Assembly (NCBI GenBank): GCA_019722365.1
Contig: JADFUC010000188.1
Coordinates: 806,001 to 870,000 of the forward strand
Length of the DNA: 64,000 nucleotides
Direction: 5' to 3'
Source of the DNA: Lithospermum erythrorhizon
Taxonomy: Eukaryota > Streptophyta > Magnoliopsida > Boraginales > Boraginaceae
The position numbers and the translations under genes were made by a program. Every line of letters starts with the position of its first letter. Position 1 is the stretch's first letter. Positions 50,500-62,542 of the stretch are shown here, piece by piece. The notes beneath the pieces were generated by a model that was not told the origin of the DNA, ran no database searches, and worked only from the letters and a program-made list of their open reading frames with translations.

Positions 50500-52237
50500 G
50501 GATTCTGAGAGAGAAAAAAAAAACCCCGGCATTTCATGCAAGCCCCTTGTTGGGGAAGACTTACGGGGTCTGCTAAGACACCCCAAAAGCCAACCTCTTC
50601 TTCTTCTTCTCCGAGCGTGACGATTCTTGCTCCTCCTCGAATGCTGACGCCTATCGCCACCTCAATGGGCTCAAATTTTCATCGACATACCTCTCTGCTT
50701 CAAATCCAAGGTTCTCCTCTTTTCATCTGATCCTTCCAAAAGAGAAATCTTTTATAGAGCAATTGAGAAAACTCAAAGCAAAGACTATCCCGGGGTTAAT
50801 CACTGATTATCAACCTGCATCGATCCACAACCCTTACGCCATCCCTCGATGCGAAAACTGACCTTTGGAGGCGGGAGAAAGTGTCAGATACCTCAACCAA
50901 GGTGGCTCCTCCGAAGGAAGCGTACGCTAGTTCTACTTCTATACCGCCTCTTTGGAAACTTCACCACGGTTCGCTCTCACTGCATCGAAGTTTTGTGAGA
51001 TGGTATTACACTCGATCGGGCTCCTGCCTGCCAATGCCATTTGCTTGGTTGGTACTTCTACCGCTTTTCTCCAAGTGGCTCACACTTTGTTTGGGGTTAT
51101 CCCAATATGGCGTTGTTCACATACGTACACTATCCATGGTGGTCCCCTTGCTATTTCCAAGTTGCCTCCCTTCCTACAACTTTTTATATACCAAGAAGGT
51201 GGATAAAGAGCCGATCAAGTTTGGTTCAAACCGTGGTTTCTTAGCTAAATATGGCTTCAAAGGATTTATAAAATGAAGTTATTGTCCCTTATCTCCTCTA
51301 ATCTTTTGCCTCCTAGGACTCGAAGGACCCAACTGAAAGGATAAGCTGAGAAAGGAGCTTTCCCCAACCTCTTTCCTCACGAGGTCTATTGTGATCGTGA
51401 TGTCTCGATCAAGCTGGCTCGCTGTAGGGTTACCAAAGTTTCACTTGGAGATCACTCTTCGTAAGTATTCTTCCTTACTTTCTGGTATTTTTCCGGTTTC
51501 ATCGCTCTTTTCTCTCTCCTTATCTGCCATTTTTTTCAAGGAGCTCTCAGAAGAATGCCTCCGGTCATGTGTCATGCCCACAAGGTAAGCTTTAAATCAC
51601 ACCTCGGTAAAGATCCATTGGCTCGGATCTCTAAAAGAAAATTGAACCTGCTCGGGTTCCATTAATGTCCTCTTCCCAAGAAGTCGAAGAAGGCCCCGAA
51701 GACATCGGTCCCTGTAATTGAATCTCCTCCAGTTGAAGTTTTTGAGGTCTTTGAGCCCTCTCTTCCTCTCCCAACAAGCCTCCCGTGACTATCAAGCCGT
51801 ACTGCACTGGTTGCTTCTCACAGGCTCACGTGAAGTGAACCTTCTCCTCCTTTTACCTCCCGATACTATTGACCTATATGGGTTCCTCTTCAAGTTCCTA
51901 TTATCTTCCTTCAGATTACTCATAACTGCTGCACACCATTTCTCGAGTAACCCCCAATCGCCTCTTTATCAAGAACCGCATTGTCAAAAAGACATGGAGG
52001 AGTTTGCAATATGCTTTCCCAAAGATCTTCACGGAAGTCCTTTCACTTTCAACTCAAGGTAAAACTTTCTTCCTTTAAGTTTTAGTTTTTGTCTTGGTTT
52101 TGTTTTCAATCGTGAACCTCTGCTTTCATCTTAGGCAGTACCATGCTTACAGTTATCCTTAAATGGAGGGAATCTGAAGAGTCCCAAAACCCGTTTTGAG
52201 TCTGATAAGGTCTCTTTGGAGAAGCGGTTGGCTGAGG

Positions 52238-52271
<34 letters not shown>

Positions 52272-52760
52272 ATGGCCCGAGCTCAGTCGACGAAAGTCGA
52301 GGTAATACGGCACTCTCCTCCACAAGTTGTTCGTGATACACTGTGAAGTCTAAATCCGACCTCTCCCTTCAAAGATGATACATATCGCTACTCTTAGAGT
52401 TTTCAAGAGTCCTGAGCAAAGGTCTGGGGATTTGTCCCAAGGGCTCTTCTCAACATCTCTTGGTCAACTCTAAAAAGTAATTGGAGCAGTTATCTTTGAG
52501 ACCTGATCCTGAAGTTGTTATAGAAAGCTAGAGGGCCAAAACTACTAGGATCTCCTTATTGATGAGAGTGTATCCATAATGAAGACGTTTCGGTTTTACT
52601 GTGTATCCCTGCTCGCATCTAGTCTCCCATGTTCCCCGAGTTCGTGGAAAGAATATTTTGGGGAGGAGGCTGTCATACTTTTTGACCGAAGGAGATTGAT
52701 TATCGAGAAAGCTACTATTGCTATTCTTTGTACCAAAATCAAAGGTGGGATTATCTAAGT
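50500..52760 (+). pseudogene. Gypsy-type gag-like remnant, opposite orientation
   Basis: Overlapping plus frames (50,536-51,276, 51,391-51,588 and 51,718-52,062) have the GC content and phrasing of the plant gypsy-type gag/putative transposase domain. Around 51,195-51,275 the translation reads KFGSNRGFLAKYGFKGFIK, resembling the domain's closing block with a phenylalanine-rich tail. A later segment encodes SDKVSLEKRLAEVQRERERE, coiled-coil-like, running into the GA microsatellite. Frames are repeatedly broken. The element is on the other strand from the 29-41 kb element, so it is a separate insertion. No LTRs were found for it. Confidence 0.42.
52241..52269 (+). repeat. (AG)n microsatellite, about 29 bp
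   Basis: An uninterrupted AG run inside the gag-like remnant. In the local frame it encodes alternating Arg and Glu at the end of a charged, helix-forming stretch. Confidence 0.95.
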
Positions 52761-52769
52761 CTGCCACCC

Positions 52770-53920
52770 TATAGCATAAATAAAATTTGTCAATAATTTT
52801 TATGCTAAAAGTAGAAGTGTGAAAATAGGAGCAAACTCCAAGATAAAAAACTTAACATGTTCATGAATTATAAACAAATTTAGAACTTCATGAAGAAGAT
52901 ATGAATGATCTATGTATCTTCATTGAAAATACATTGTTGTGGAATAAAACACACTAAAAGAGTATCGAACTCTTTCATAATATATGAATTACCTTTTAGA
53001 ATTTGACATGTTCAGCTAACAAATATGTGCCAGGGCAAGCTAGATTCTAATAAAGTCAAAATATTACAAAGTCAAACTGGAAGCATGCCTTTTCAACATC
53101 AAAATAGAAAAAAATTAAGTCAAAGAATTCCAAATCAAAATACAAAATTGATCTATCTATCTTATTCCATGAATGCAGAAATACTAAAATTGAACATATA
53201 TAATTTCACCAAATATTATAATCAATACTACACATACAAAATTAATTGAGATCAAAATTAAAAAGTCAACTATCAAAAATCAAAATTTTACATTTGATTT
53301 CTACCAATCGATTACGTACTGCAATAGTGAAATCACAAATCAAAGAAAGCAAAAAAGCAAACCATGAAACCTAGAATTAGGGGATCTTGTTGATGCTCAA
53401 GTCTTCTTCCGGGAAGATGGATTCAGGTGATGACGATGGCGATTTGGTCATGGTTGGGCGTTGTTGATGCATATAGAAGGGGAAGGAGAGATGGGTTTGG
53501 ATAGGATATTTACAGGTTTATAAAATATTCTACTATTTGAAAATCAACCTATTATACTCTTTTTTTATCACAACCATTAAATTAAAAATCAACTCAAATA
53601 TAAAATCCAATGGCTAAAAAAAGTCTAAGCAACATGGTTACAAAATTTATTAATCCTACGAGAAATTGCTCCGAATAATATCTTCCTCTTTCCCAATAAA
53701 CGAATTTAATATCCTAGAAGACTTTAGATAGTTCCTTATTTTATTTGTCCTCCAATATTTAATGACAACTTATTCATCGATGCATCCCCCAATTCCATGA
53801 ATCTAGAGGGTAGAGACCCGGTTTTCTCCACCTCTTGTATGTTTGCAAGAAACAACTGCGCCAATAGTTATTATGTTTATATCCTTCTCATTTCAAAACC
53901 AACAGCTGCCTCAACCTCTA
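52770..53920. other. Upstream region of the LBD gene, no gene seen
   Basis: About 1.1 kb of AT-rich sequence. Short frames only. A slightly richer patch at 53,370-53,500 with GATGACGATGGCGATTTGG has no supported product. The 3' part is presumably the LBD promoter. Confidence 0.5.
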
Positions 53921-53943
53921 TTATATATATATATATATATATA
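53921..53943. repeat. (TA)n microsatellite in the LBD promoter
   Basis: About eleven TA units lie 142 bp upstream of the LBD start codon. The tract could itself serve as the TATA element, since no other good TATA box lies between it and the ATG. Confidence 0.9.
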
Positions 53944-54084
53944 CATACACGCTAGTACATAAAACCTCACAAACATAACCTCAATTATCATTTACTCACA
54001 CAAGTACAACACATTTTTGTTACACCACACATTTGGTATACATAAACAACACTTTTGATATTGTAACGTTATTGAGAAATAAAT

Positions 54085-56257
54085 ATGAGGATGAGTTGTA
54101 ATGGATGCAGAGTATTACGTAAAGGGTGCAGTGCAGATTGTAGCATTGAACCATGCTTGAAATGGATTAAAAATCCTCAATCTCAAGCTAGTGCCACCCT
54201 TTTCTTGGCCAAGTTTTATGGCCGTGCTGGCCTTCTCAACCTCGTCAACGCCGCCCCTCCTCAATCCCGAACTGGTTAGCTTTTTAATTTATTTAAGGTC
54301 CCGTCACGTACCTCATTTTCGTGTCTCATATGATCCAGTAAATATAATCAATTTATATTGTGATAGTATAATATATTTGGTCCCTGAAATTGCATGTTGC
54401 AACCCTCTGTCCATCGACTTTCCTTGGAAGTCTGAACAAGGTCGGTCCAAAACAATGACCAATATATCTAATTTATTAGCCCAAAGTATATTCGTGTGTA
54501 CACTTTTAAAGAGAAATGTATGTGCAACAGTTTCAATCAACCAATGTGCAACATGATCATACTGATAATTTACTCAAATTATGGGTGTATACTTTCCTTC
54601 AATTTATGTTGTTTTAGATAATTTATGACAATTTTAGTTTTCATTTAATATTAATTAATAATTCAAAAGTTTTTTTTTTTTTAATAATTTAACTTTTATA
54701 GTGGAAGGGATTTATAAAAGGGATTAAATGATTGTCTTAAAACTGAAAATTTTATTAATTTATGAAAAATATTTGATTTCATTAATGAAAGATATATTTA
54801 AAAGATATGGTGTAAAATAGGAAAATAGATTAAGCGACTAATATAATAAATAAAATAAAAACTGATTAAGCCAGTTATATTAAAGATTGGAGGAAGTATT
54901 GTTTTAAAGACACCAAATATCACAAACATATCAAAAAATTATCTCATTCATACTTTCCTACTTAGATGTTAAAAAAGTTGAGTAATCGACTGTACGTATT
55001 AAAGTAGGCTATCAACTAGGATTTTTTTTTTTTGAAACCTTATTGATGTTCTGTATAATTCGCCCTTGCTACTACCATGGTAGGGTTAATGGCTAGTACA
55101 TCCATGGTTTATGAATGGGAGGAAACAAACACATTAGAAATTTAGTCTTTTCAATTAGCGTTGATCTTGACTACATTATCATAATGTGATATTTGTTGGC
55201 TATTTCATCTCATTACTAGCAAACTCAAAAGCCTGACGACTTCTTAAATAAATAGCAGGATGTTAATTGTAAAAAAAAATTGAAATTGTTTTGCCGAATT
55301 CAATAATTCAGTGATATCCAAATTCATTTTCTTGATTCTAATTCTTGAAATAAAAAAAACAATTCTATTTTCCAGTAAATGCTTCAGATTGAATGTTCTG
55401 ATTTGATGTGTGGAAGGGAAGGAGTTGATGGTGGAGGTTGAGTGTTAAGTGTCTGGGAGAAAAGAGGTTGGATGTTTTATTTTTATTTTTATGTTTTAAA
55501 CTTAAGGGATTGAATGTGATTGATCTGAAAGGAGACTGATTTAACTGGTTTATTTTTTTTAAAACATAAGTGATGTCCAATGTCATTAATCCTTTTATAT
55601 ATATATATATGCATAAACATTCAATTACACGATTTAGAATTTTGTAAAGCATGAGTCAATGATCTTTATGATTGAAACGGTAACTATGGTAGGCTTCATT
55701 AAAATAACTTTTCTCATTTTAAATTTTATGTTTTGGATGCAGAAATATTTAGGTCATTATTGTATGAGGCTTGTGGGAGAATAATAAACCCGGTTTATGG
55801 GTCAGTCGGGTTGTTATGGACGGGTAAATGGGAGCTTTGTCAGAAGGCGGTTGAAGCGGTTCTTAAAGGGGCTCCGATTACCCAAATAGCATCCCAAGTA
55901 TCCGATGGAAACAATAGTCCACCTCTTAAGACCTACGACATTAGGCACGTAAATAAGGAGGATAAATTATCCGGGTCGAATGATCGTTACCGGGTCAGGA
56001 ACCGGTGTCGGTTCAAGAAGTCCGGTTCGAAAGGGAAAACAACTCGGGTTATAAAACAGTCGGGTCGTGGAGCTACCCGGGATTCAAGTCACGAGTCGTC
56101 ATCGTTGAGCCATCAATCCGAGTCGGCTCAAGTTATGCAGAGAAATGATAGAGGGAAGCCTAGTGTGAGCTTGGATTCGGAAGAAACTGCTCAAGCTGAG
56201 TTTGTGGCTGGAGCCGAGCTAGAAAACGCGACTGAAAGCCGAGATTACCTGAGTTGA
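54085..56257 (+). CDS. Class II LOB-domain (LBD) protein, LBD41-like
   Basis: LBD proteins are plant-specific nuclear regulators. Exon 1 is 54085-54274, exon 2 is 55743-56257, with a 1468-bp GT-AG intron in phase 1 at the place usual for the family, and the product is 234 residues. The zinc-finger-like motif CX2CX6CX3C is complete (Cys 5, 8, 15, 19), followed by the GAS block [16 protein letters not shown], and across the intron [14 protein letters not shown] and VYGSVGLLW. There is no LX6LX3LX6L coiled coil, which marks class II (the LBD37 to LBD42 group). The first residues [16 protein letters not shown] match LBD41-type members best from memory. The C-terminal half is Ser-rich and basic, and the expected C-terminal LELTLGL repression motif is absent. 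Class II members are linked to nitrogen, anthocyanin and low-oxygen responses; the role here is not shown by the sequence. Confidence 0.92.
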
Positions 56258-58989
56258 CTCTGACAAAGATATTATGAGGTCAAAAGTGTAACGTTCAAGA
56301 TAGTAAAGAGTAATTATCATAGAATGAGTAGTTGTTATGTCGGCTGATTATGATCAATGTAAAATGAAGCTGGTAATTGTAGTCTGTTTAATGTATTAAA
56401 TTCGTTTATTTGGTTTTCAAATATTGAATCCGAATTTACATGAGTTGTACTGCACTTCAATCATTCTAAGACTCAACTTTCTGCCCATTTTTTCCTTCGG
56501 AGTTTTCTTTTTTTTTGAATGAGATATCAAATCTTAACATAAACTAAACTATAAAATCCATACTAATGCAAATTTGCAATCAAGATTAGACCAGTCGAGA
56601 CTCGATACAAATTAGTGTAATATCACCACACGTAGTATGACAATAATTCACACCCTTTTGAGGTCTGAACCATGCTCATTTTGAACTCATATAGGGTATT
56701 AGGTATAATATAGTAAGCTAAAGCACCTTCTAGAATTTTAGTTAAATGAGCATAAGTAGTTAGTGCCATTGTTTCTGGACAATTGCTAAAGTTTTCCAAT
56801 ATATACTGTTGACAAAATTGAATTAGTGCAACGTCAATCGAAATGTCGTTCGCATATTTGCTCCCACGAGCCGTTAACGTAATATGTCGATTCACTGTTA
56901 ATGTATTCTACTTTACTAATAGTGTGGCACCCCTCTTAGTGATGATCTTCCTTTGTGGTCCGCCCAAAACAGCTCAAATGAGAATTACATCTAACAAGGG
57001 CATATTTAGTTGGTATTACTTTTCATGACATTTAATATACATTAATTAAATCACAATTATTGTTATTTTTAATGTAAAAGTACAAAAAATATATAATTAT
57101 GGTATCAATTTCTTTTCCTTTAATTTTTTGGATGTTCTTAATTAAACAACCTTTAAAGAAAACCACTTGTAATGACTCCTAGTGACGAGATAAAGAAAAA
57201 ATAAATTTGATAATGATAGAAAATAAATTTCATAATATAAATTTCATAATACAAACATGCAATTAATTGTAGATATGGTATAAATGTGATCGACTTGGCA
57301 CTGATCCTAAGAATATTTACATGTCTTTTATTTAGTCCTTGTAGTGTATACGATGATGTAATAATTTGATCCCCACAAAATAATTAATCATTTCCGTCTA
57401 AATGGACCATGTGATTTACACTTAATAATTAATCATTTCCGTCTAAACGCACCATATGATTTACACTTAATAATTCAACAAAATGGACAAAATTTATGAA
57501 TTTTCTTTCCGCTGACATATTTTGTGAACGGTCTCGAAATTTAAAGGTTCAAGCATCCGAAATGAGATTTTATTTAGGAATGAAAGCAAATACAATTGAC
57601 ATATTATATATACACTTACACTAATCAGAGAGAATATTTATCGTCAAAGTAGTTGTAGAGATGATTTTTTGCAAAAAATGAGATTTTAGTAAATAAATAA
57701 GAAGAAGTGGTACGTGGGGACTTTTGAGGAATATTCCAATGGATATACTCAACACATATGATGATGATAATTAACACACAATAATTTAATTAATTTATAT
57801 TGATTTAAGATTTTAATTGAAATTTAGGAGTCGTTCTGAAATAATCTTAAATAGATTAGAAATTTCCCAAAATTTGAAGGCTAGGCGTACGTACTATTAC
57901 GTATTTCTTCGAAAACTTATAAAAAATTCAAGAATATATAGTACCTTTATTTTTTAAAACTAAGGGGAGACCAATCCCATTCCACATAATAATAAATGAG
58001 ACAACCAACCATTAATTACTCGATATATTGTGTTACAGGCGTCCGCATGTGATTGAGCAAAGAAACATAATTCTCATGACATCTTCAACAACAAATTGAA
58101 ACTTCTGATCTCTTCCAACTGTATATATGCTCTGTATTTCTTAGTGTACGTATGTTTATTGAATATTTACGGTTTTTTTAGCACATATTATTAAATGCTA
58201 ATTAAGGAAATATTTAATAAAAATTTATATTTAAATTTTGATAAAAATATTTTTTAAATATATTTTATTATTTTAATTTTATTTTAACTTATGCCTTTTA
58301 ATAAATACATATTAAAAAAACCAGAATATTTATTATTAGGCGGCATGTGTTTACTACATTTGAATCTCATCGATCTACTCATGAACGAGTTACATTTAAT
58401 ATCATGCTTTAAATATTGTACTCACTCCATTAAGAAAAAAGTTGTTCAGTTCTATATTTTGAGGAGTTAGCTTGAATCTAAGCACTACTTTTTGTAGATT
58501 TTGTATAACATTTGATTAAAAATATGTAAATGTTGTAGTATTTTTAATGTATTTTATTCTTGATTATTTTGATTCAAATACAAAATTATATGTATTTATT
58601 AAAACTATAAAATTTGTTAGTTTTAATAGTTAAAAATCAATCTAGATTAATGAATTATTGTGGACATATATTTGCTTTAGAAGTTAGGGATTAATATTTC
58701 CTGAATGTATAGTAGTAGTAATTGTTGCAATCATATTCGTCTTTAGCAACATGTTATATCTCCACAAGAATGATGGTGTATATTCATAATAATGCAGTTC
58801 TGTTCAATACAATTCATGACATCTGACATCATTGCAGATATCTTTATGACATCTAACCTAATCACGATGATCATACTAATTTTTTTAATATTATTACTTC
58901 AAAAAAAAAAAGGATCAATCAAAAGCAAGCAACACAAGAAGTATACAGACTGTGGGAGTGTTATTGTGTGCATGTGTATAGGATAGGTT
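56258..58989. other. Convergent intergenic region between LBD and KCS 3' ends
   Basis: About 2.7 kb shared by the 3' flanks of both genes. No coding is supported; open frames up to 90 codons are unmatched. Near 57,380-57,470 the segment TTAATCATTTCCGTCTAAA with a following CCATGTGATTTACACTTAAT is present twice in tandem, 53 bp apart (57,384 and 57,427). The rest is AT-rich. Confidence 0.55.
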
Positions 58990-60483
58990 TCAGAGCTTGA
59001 CAATTTCTGGAATGTTCACTGGGTACATATCAATGCAATCTTGCCAAGGTCCATCATCAATTGGTGCTTCAATTGTCTTGTTACACTTCCAAACTGCACT
59101 ATTGCACTTAAATCCACTCCCAAATGCAATTTGCCACACCCTATCACCTTTCCTCATCCTCCCTTTTGACTCAATATAACTCAACTCATACCACAAAGAA
59201 GATGAAGATGTGTTACCAAATCTATGCAAAGTCATTCTTGAAGCCTCCACATGTTCAGCTGATAATTGCAAGTTCTTTTGAAGCTCATCAATCACTGCCC
59301 TCCCACCAGCATGAATACAAAAGTGCTCAACAGCTTGTTTGAAATCAGGAATGTAGGGTTTCCATTTAAGGTTAAAGATTTTTCGACCAATAAGTGTGAA
59401 TAAGAAGAGGAGTTGTTCAGAGGCTGGTAAAACAAGAGGACCAATTGTAGTGATATTTGATTTCAATGCTTCACCTGCAATAACCATTAGGTCTTTGGAA
59501 AGATTGATCCCAACTTTCCTTTCGGTATCTTCTTGCTCATAAACGCACTTGTAAGCCTTGTCGTCAGAACCTTTATGGGTTCTGACGACATGGACTAGTC
59601 GGTACTTGGACCGACTACTCTCTCGCCTCTTGTTAGAGAGTAAAATCGCGGCACCACCCATACGAAACAAGCAATTTGGAAGGAGCATTGCTCGTTCCGA
59701 CCCTTGATAATAGTTCGGAGTAATAATCTCCGTACTAATAACAAGGGCATTTGAGTTGGGATAAACTTGAAGAAGATCTCTAGCAAGATCAACAGAAATC
59801 ATCCCTGCACTACAACCCATTCCTGATAAATTGTAACTCTTGATATTACTCCTCAACTTGTACTTGTTAACCACCATGGCTGACAAAGAAGGAGTTGGTG
59901 AGAACAAGCTACAATTTACTATCAAGATATCAATATCTTTAGGTTTAATCCCAACTTTAGCCATCAAAGAATCAATGGTTGAGAATATCACTAGCTCAGC
60001 TTCACCTCTGGCAGCTTCCATAGTTGGTTTAGGAGGGATATAATGAATAGATGGAGGCAAACATGTCTCTTCACCTAACCCTGATCTCTCAAGAATTCTC
60101 ATCTGGAAATCAACACTCTTTGGATTATTTTTCAAGATCAACCTTGAATGCTCCATGAATGTTGAAAATGGAACTCTACATGTGACTGGAGGTTTGTAAC
60201 ATGCATAATCTACTAAGTAGACTGATCTAGGTCTGGACATAAAGAAAACAGTGGCAATGATGATAATAAGGAATGAAGAACATAACATTTGAACAAGGTC
60301 AACATGAAGTGACCTCAAAATGTTGAAGATTTCATCAGGGCCTAGCTTTAAAATCTGAAGGATAATTGCACCCATGATGGGCACTAGCAAGATAGTTAGA
60401 AAATGATTAACAAGATATTGGTAGCCAAGCTTGACATACTTTAGCTTGACTGAATTGGAAAAATCAGGTATTGTTTGTGGCAT
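58990..60483 (-). CDS. 3-ketoacyl-CoA synthase (KCS), very-long-chain fatty acid elongation
   Basis: KCS is the condensing, chain-length-setting enzyme of the ER fatty acid elongase; it joins malonyl-CoA to acyl-CoA. A single intronless frame of 497 residues matches the family length. Two membrane segments lie near the N terminus (about 27-46 and 66-83), then the FAE1/CUT1-type condensing domain and ACP_syn_III C-terminal part. The triad is complete: Cys224 in GMGCSAG, His391 in CIHAGGR, Asn424 in RFGNTSSSS. Other conserved runs are NCSLFSPTPSLSAM, NCLFRMGGAAILLSNK and FGSGFKCNSAVW. The N-terminal VKLKYVKLGYQYLVNH resembles Arabidopsis KCS4/9/11/17-type enzymes. The ATG at 60483 follows stops in frame. 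The product is probably active; substrate length cannot be read from sequence. Confidence 0.97.
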   Translation of the reverse strand: MPQTIPDFSNSVKLKYVKLGYQYLVNHFLTILLVPIMGAIILQILKLGPDEIFNILRSLHVDLVQMLCSSFLIIIIATVFFMSRPRSVYLVDYACYKPPVTCRVPFSTFMEHSRLILKNNPKSVDFQMRILERSGLGEETCLPPSIHYIPPKPTMEAARGEAELVIFSTIDSLMAKVGIKPKDIDILIVNCSLFSPTPSLSAMVVNKYKLRSNIKSYNLSGMGCSAGMISVDLARDLLQVYPNSNALVISTEIITPNYYQGSERAMLLPNCLFRMGGAAILLSNKRRESSRSKYRLVHVVRTHKGSDDKAYKCVYEQEDTERKVGINLSKDLMVIAGEALKSNITTIGPLVLPASEQLLFLFTLIGRKIFNLKWKPYIPDFKQAVEHFCIHAGGRAVIDELQKNLQLSAEHVEASRMTLHRFGNTSSSSLWYELSYIESKGRMRKGDRVWQIAFGSGFKCNSAVWKCNKTIEAPIDDGPWQDCIDMYPVNIPEIVKL

Positions 60484-60755
60484 TTTCTTGATCTTAACTT
60501 CTTCCTTGCTTTTGCTATTCTTTTTTGAGGAATTGATTTCAAGAAAGGGTTGAAGATATGGAAGGAAATCTGGATATGTTAGTATAAGGAGGATTGAAGG
60601 GGGGCAGAGCAGAAGGATTTAAAGGCTATGGGGCAATGAATAATGCAGTAGGCAGATGAGAGGAATTAATGAACTAGTGATAATAACAAGTAGTCACACA
60701 AAGTTCTCTATTAGCTGGAGGGCTATTTATGTGACCCAAAACAACTAAATATGTA

Positions 60756-60768
60756 CCTATATATAGAG
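60756..60768 (-). promoter_or_regulatory. Likely TATA box of the KCS gene
   Basis: CTCTATATATAGG on the minus strand, about 275 bp upstream of the KCS start codon, implying a leader of roughly 245 nt. A weaker CATAAATAG lies at about 60,722-60,730 and is an alternative. Confidence 0.5.
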
Positions 60769-60798
60769 CATTCTAAGTCCAATAAGTTATGTTTGCTC

Positions 60799-60821
60799 AA
60801 TAATAATAATAATAATAATAA

Positions 60822-60882
<61 letters not shown>
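60799..60882. repeat. (TAA)n microsatellite upstream of KCS
   Basis: About 84 bp of TAA/AAT units with one irregular unit near 60,820. It begins about 30 bp upstream of the likely TATA box, so it lies in the proximal promoter. A long Ile/Leu open frame on the minus strand here is only the repeat being translated. Confidence 0.96.
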
Positions 60883-60889
60883 GTGCATG

Positions 60890-62200
60890 CATTCTTCCAT
60901 GTAATTTCACTCATGAAATAAATCCTCATTTTGAATTCTGAATATTTCACGGCATTGGCTTAACAAGTTTATTTTATTATGTGGCAAATAAACTTGAATA
61001 ATAAACAAGACCATTCATAGTTTATTTATTTGCTTTATTTTCTTAAGTGTTTCTAATTAAAGAAACTTTTAAAAATTAAATGGTTTATAATATGTAAGCA
61101 CATGTTAGTAGTAAAATTTAAATATTGCTCTCTTCATCTCATCATGAAGATTGTTCAATTTCATACTTTTTTTCATTTCTCATTTTTTGTTTTATTTGAT
61201 TAATTTTTATATGTATTTTTCAAGGTAGATTCACTTTAACTATTTATCTTTTAAATTTTTTAAAAAAATTAAAATCATTGGAAGGACCAGGGAGTAATAA
61301 TATTTGATGAGTGTTGCATCTGACACCCAACAGAGAATAATACAAATATACAATGTTGTAGAAATTAAATGGTCTCAGAATAAGTTATAAATTTCACTTT
61401 GGTTCCAATCACATACATTTCTATAGTATGATCCTCAACAACTAGTGAAACTAAAATAATGATTGAAAATTAATTTTTTCAGTTTTTCTATTAATAATAA
61501 ATAAAGCTTAGGCTTAGGCTGTTTATTTTAATCTTTTATAAAAAATAGATCAGATTACGTCTGCGGTAATTTATTAATTAGTGGACAAAAAAATCCATCC
61601 CATGCATGTGTATCAAAATATATGTATTTATTTGTACATGTTTTATTTGGTTGTCACAACATAGGGAAAACATGCAGATGCAGCAATAGTTCTTATTATA
61701 TTTATGACAAACCGAAAATGTTGCAAGTTCTTGTTGAGCCATACATCCTGGCCGGAATAATGTTAGGTTTATACGACTATACAGCAAAAACTATGGTTAC
61801 AATGGCATATCAAGCATAAATTAAGACAGGAAATCTGAATGAAAGACATAAATCTTAATCGAATGAAAGAAAGCCGACGTAAGAATTTAATATTATTCTT
61901 TATTTGATATGTCTGTAGTAATGTAATTGGATGTTCACCAACGATTGCATTCCTTAGTTTGGTATAATATAATAATTGTGGAAACGTTACTAAATTACCA
62001 ATATACCCTTAATATGATTTCAACAAAATATCTAATTTTACGATATCGTTTTTATTCTGAACCTTGCCTCGAAATTTGGAGAAGTATTAATCTTCAATTT
62101 TCTGCAACAACAAAAGAGATACAACATAATATTAGGAGAGATTCACATTAATGCTTCATACTTAACATTTGGTAAAGATTCACAACTTCATAGTAGACCC
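60890..62200. other. KCS upstream region and AT-rich DNA, no gene seen
   Basis: No coding support; short frames (65-74 codons near 61,580-62,151) match nothing. AT-rich throughout. Confidence 0.5.
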
Positions 62201-62269
62201 CTCAAAAATCATCCAGGACAATTCAATTATTTGAGGATATCTAGCTTCAAGTTCATAATAGTATCAGAC

Positions 62270-62403
62270 AACTAATATAGATGTTCCATCTTGCATTTCA
62301 GCAACAATGATTGGATAATCACCTCCTGAGTTACATTATTCAAAGTAGTAAATGATTAGATAATCACCATGAGTTACATTATTCAACTAATATAGATGTT
62401 GGT
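62270..62403. repeat. Short duplicated segments (CTAATATAGATGTT and TGATTGGATAATCACC)
   Basis: AACTAATATAGATGTT occurs at about 62,270 and 62,386, and a 38-bp segment from AATGATTGGATAATCACC to TTACATTATTCAA is repeated from about 62,306 to about 62,350 with a small deletion. The two units interlock. Nearby AATTCAATTATTTGAGG (62,219) and its reverse-complement-like partner near 62,750 suggest an old MITE, but pairing is weak. Confidence 0.55.
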
Positions 62404-62542
62404 GATGATTTCGTCCAATACCATACAAATATATATACATGCACCATTGAAGAATCTATTTTGGTAATAATATTGTGTAGTATCAAAAAGAATATCACAA
62501 AAATAATTTCCTGAAGAAATTGAATCAAAGAATGAATCAAAG

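Noticed and set aside
55365..55652. 95-codon minus frame inside the LBD intron
   Set aside because: Low-complexity AT-rich intron sequence, no match, antisense to a well-supported gene.
59595..59792. 65-codon minus frame inside the KCS gene
   Set aside because: Out-of-frame shadow of the KCS coding sequence.
60723..60950. 75-codon minus frame with poly-Ile/poly-Leu
   Set aside because: Translation of the (TAA)n microsatellite.
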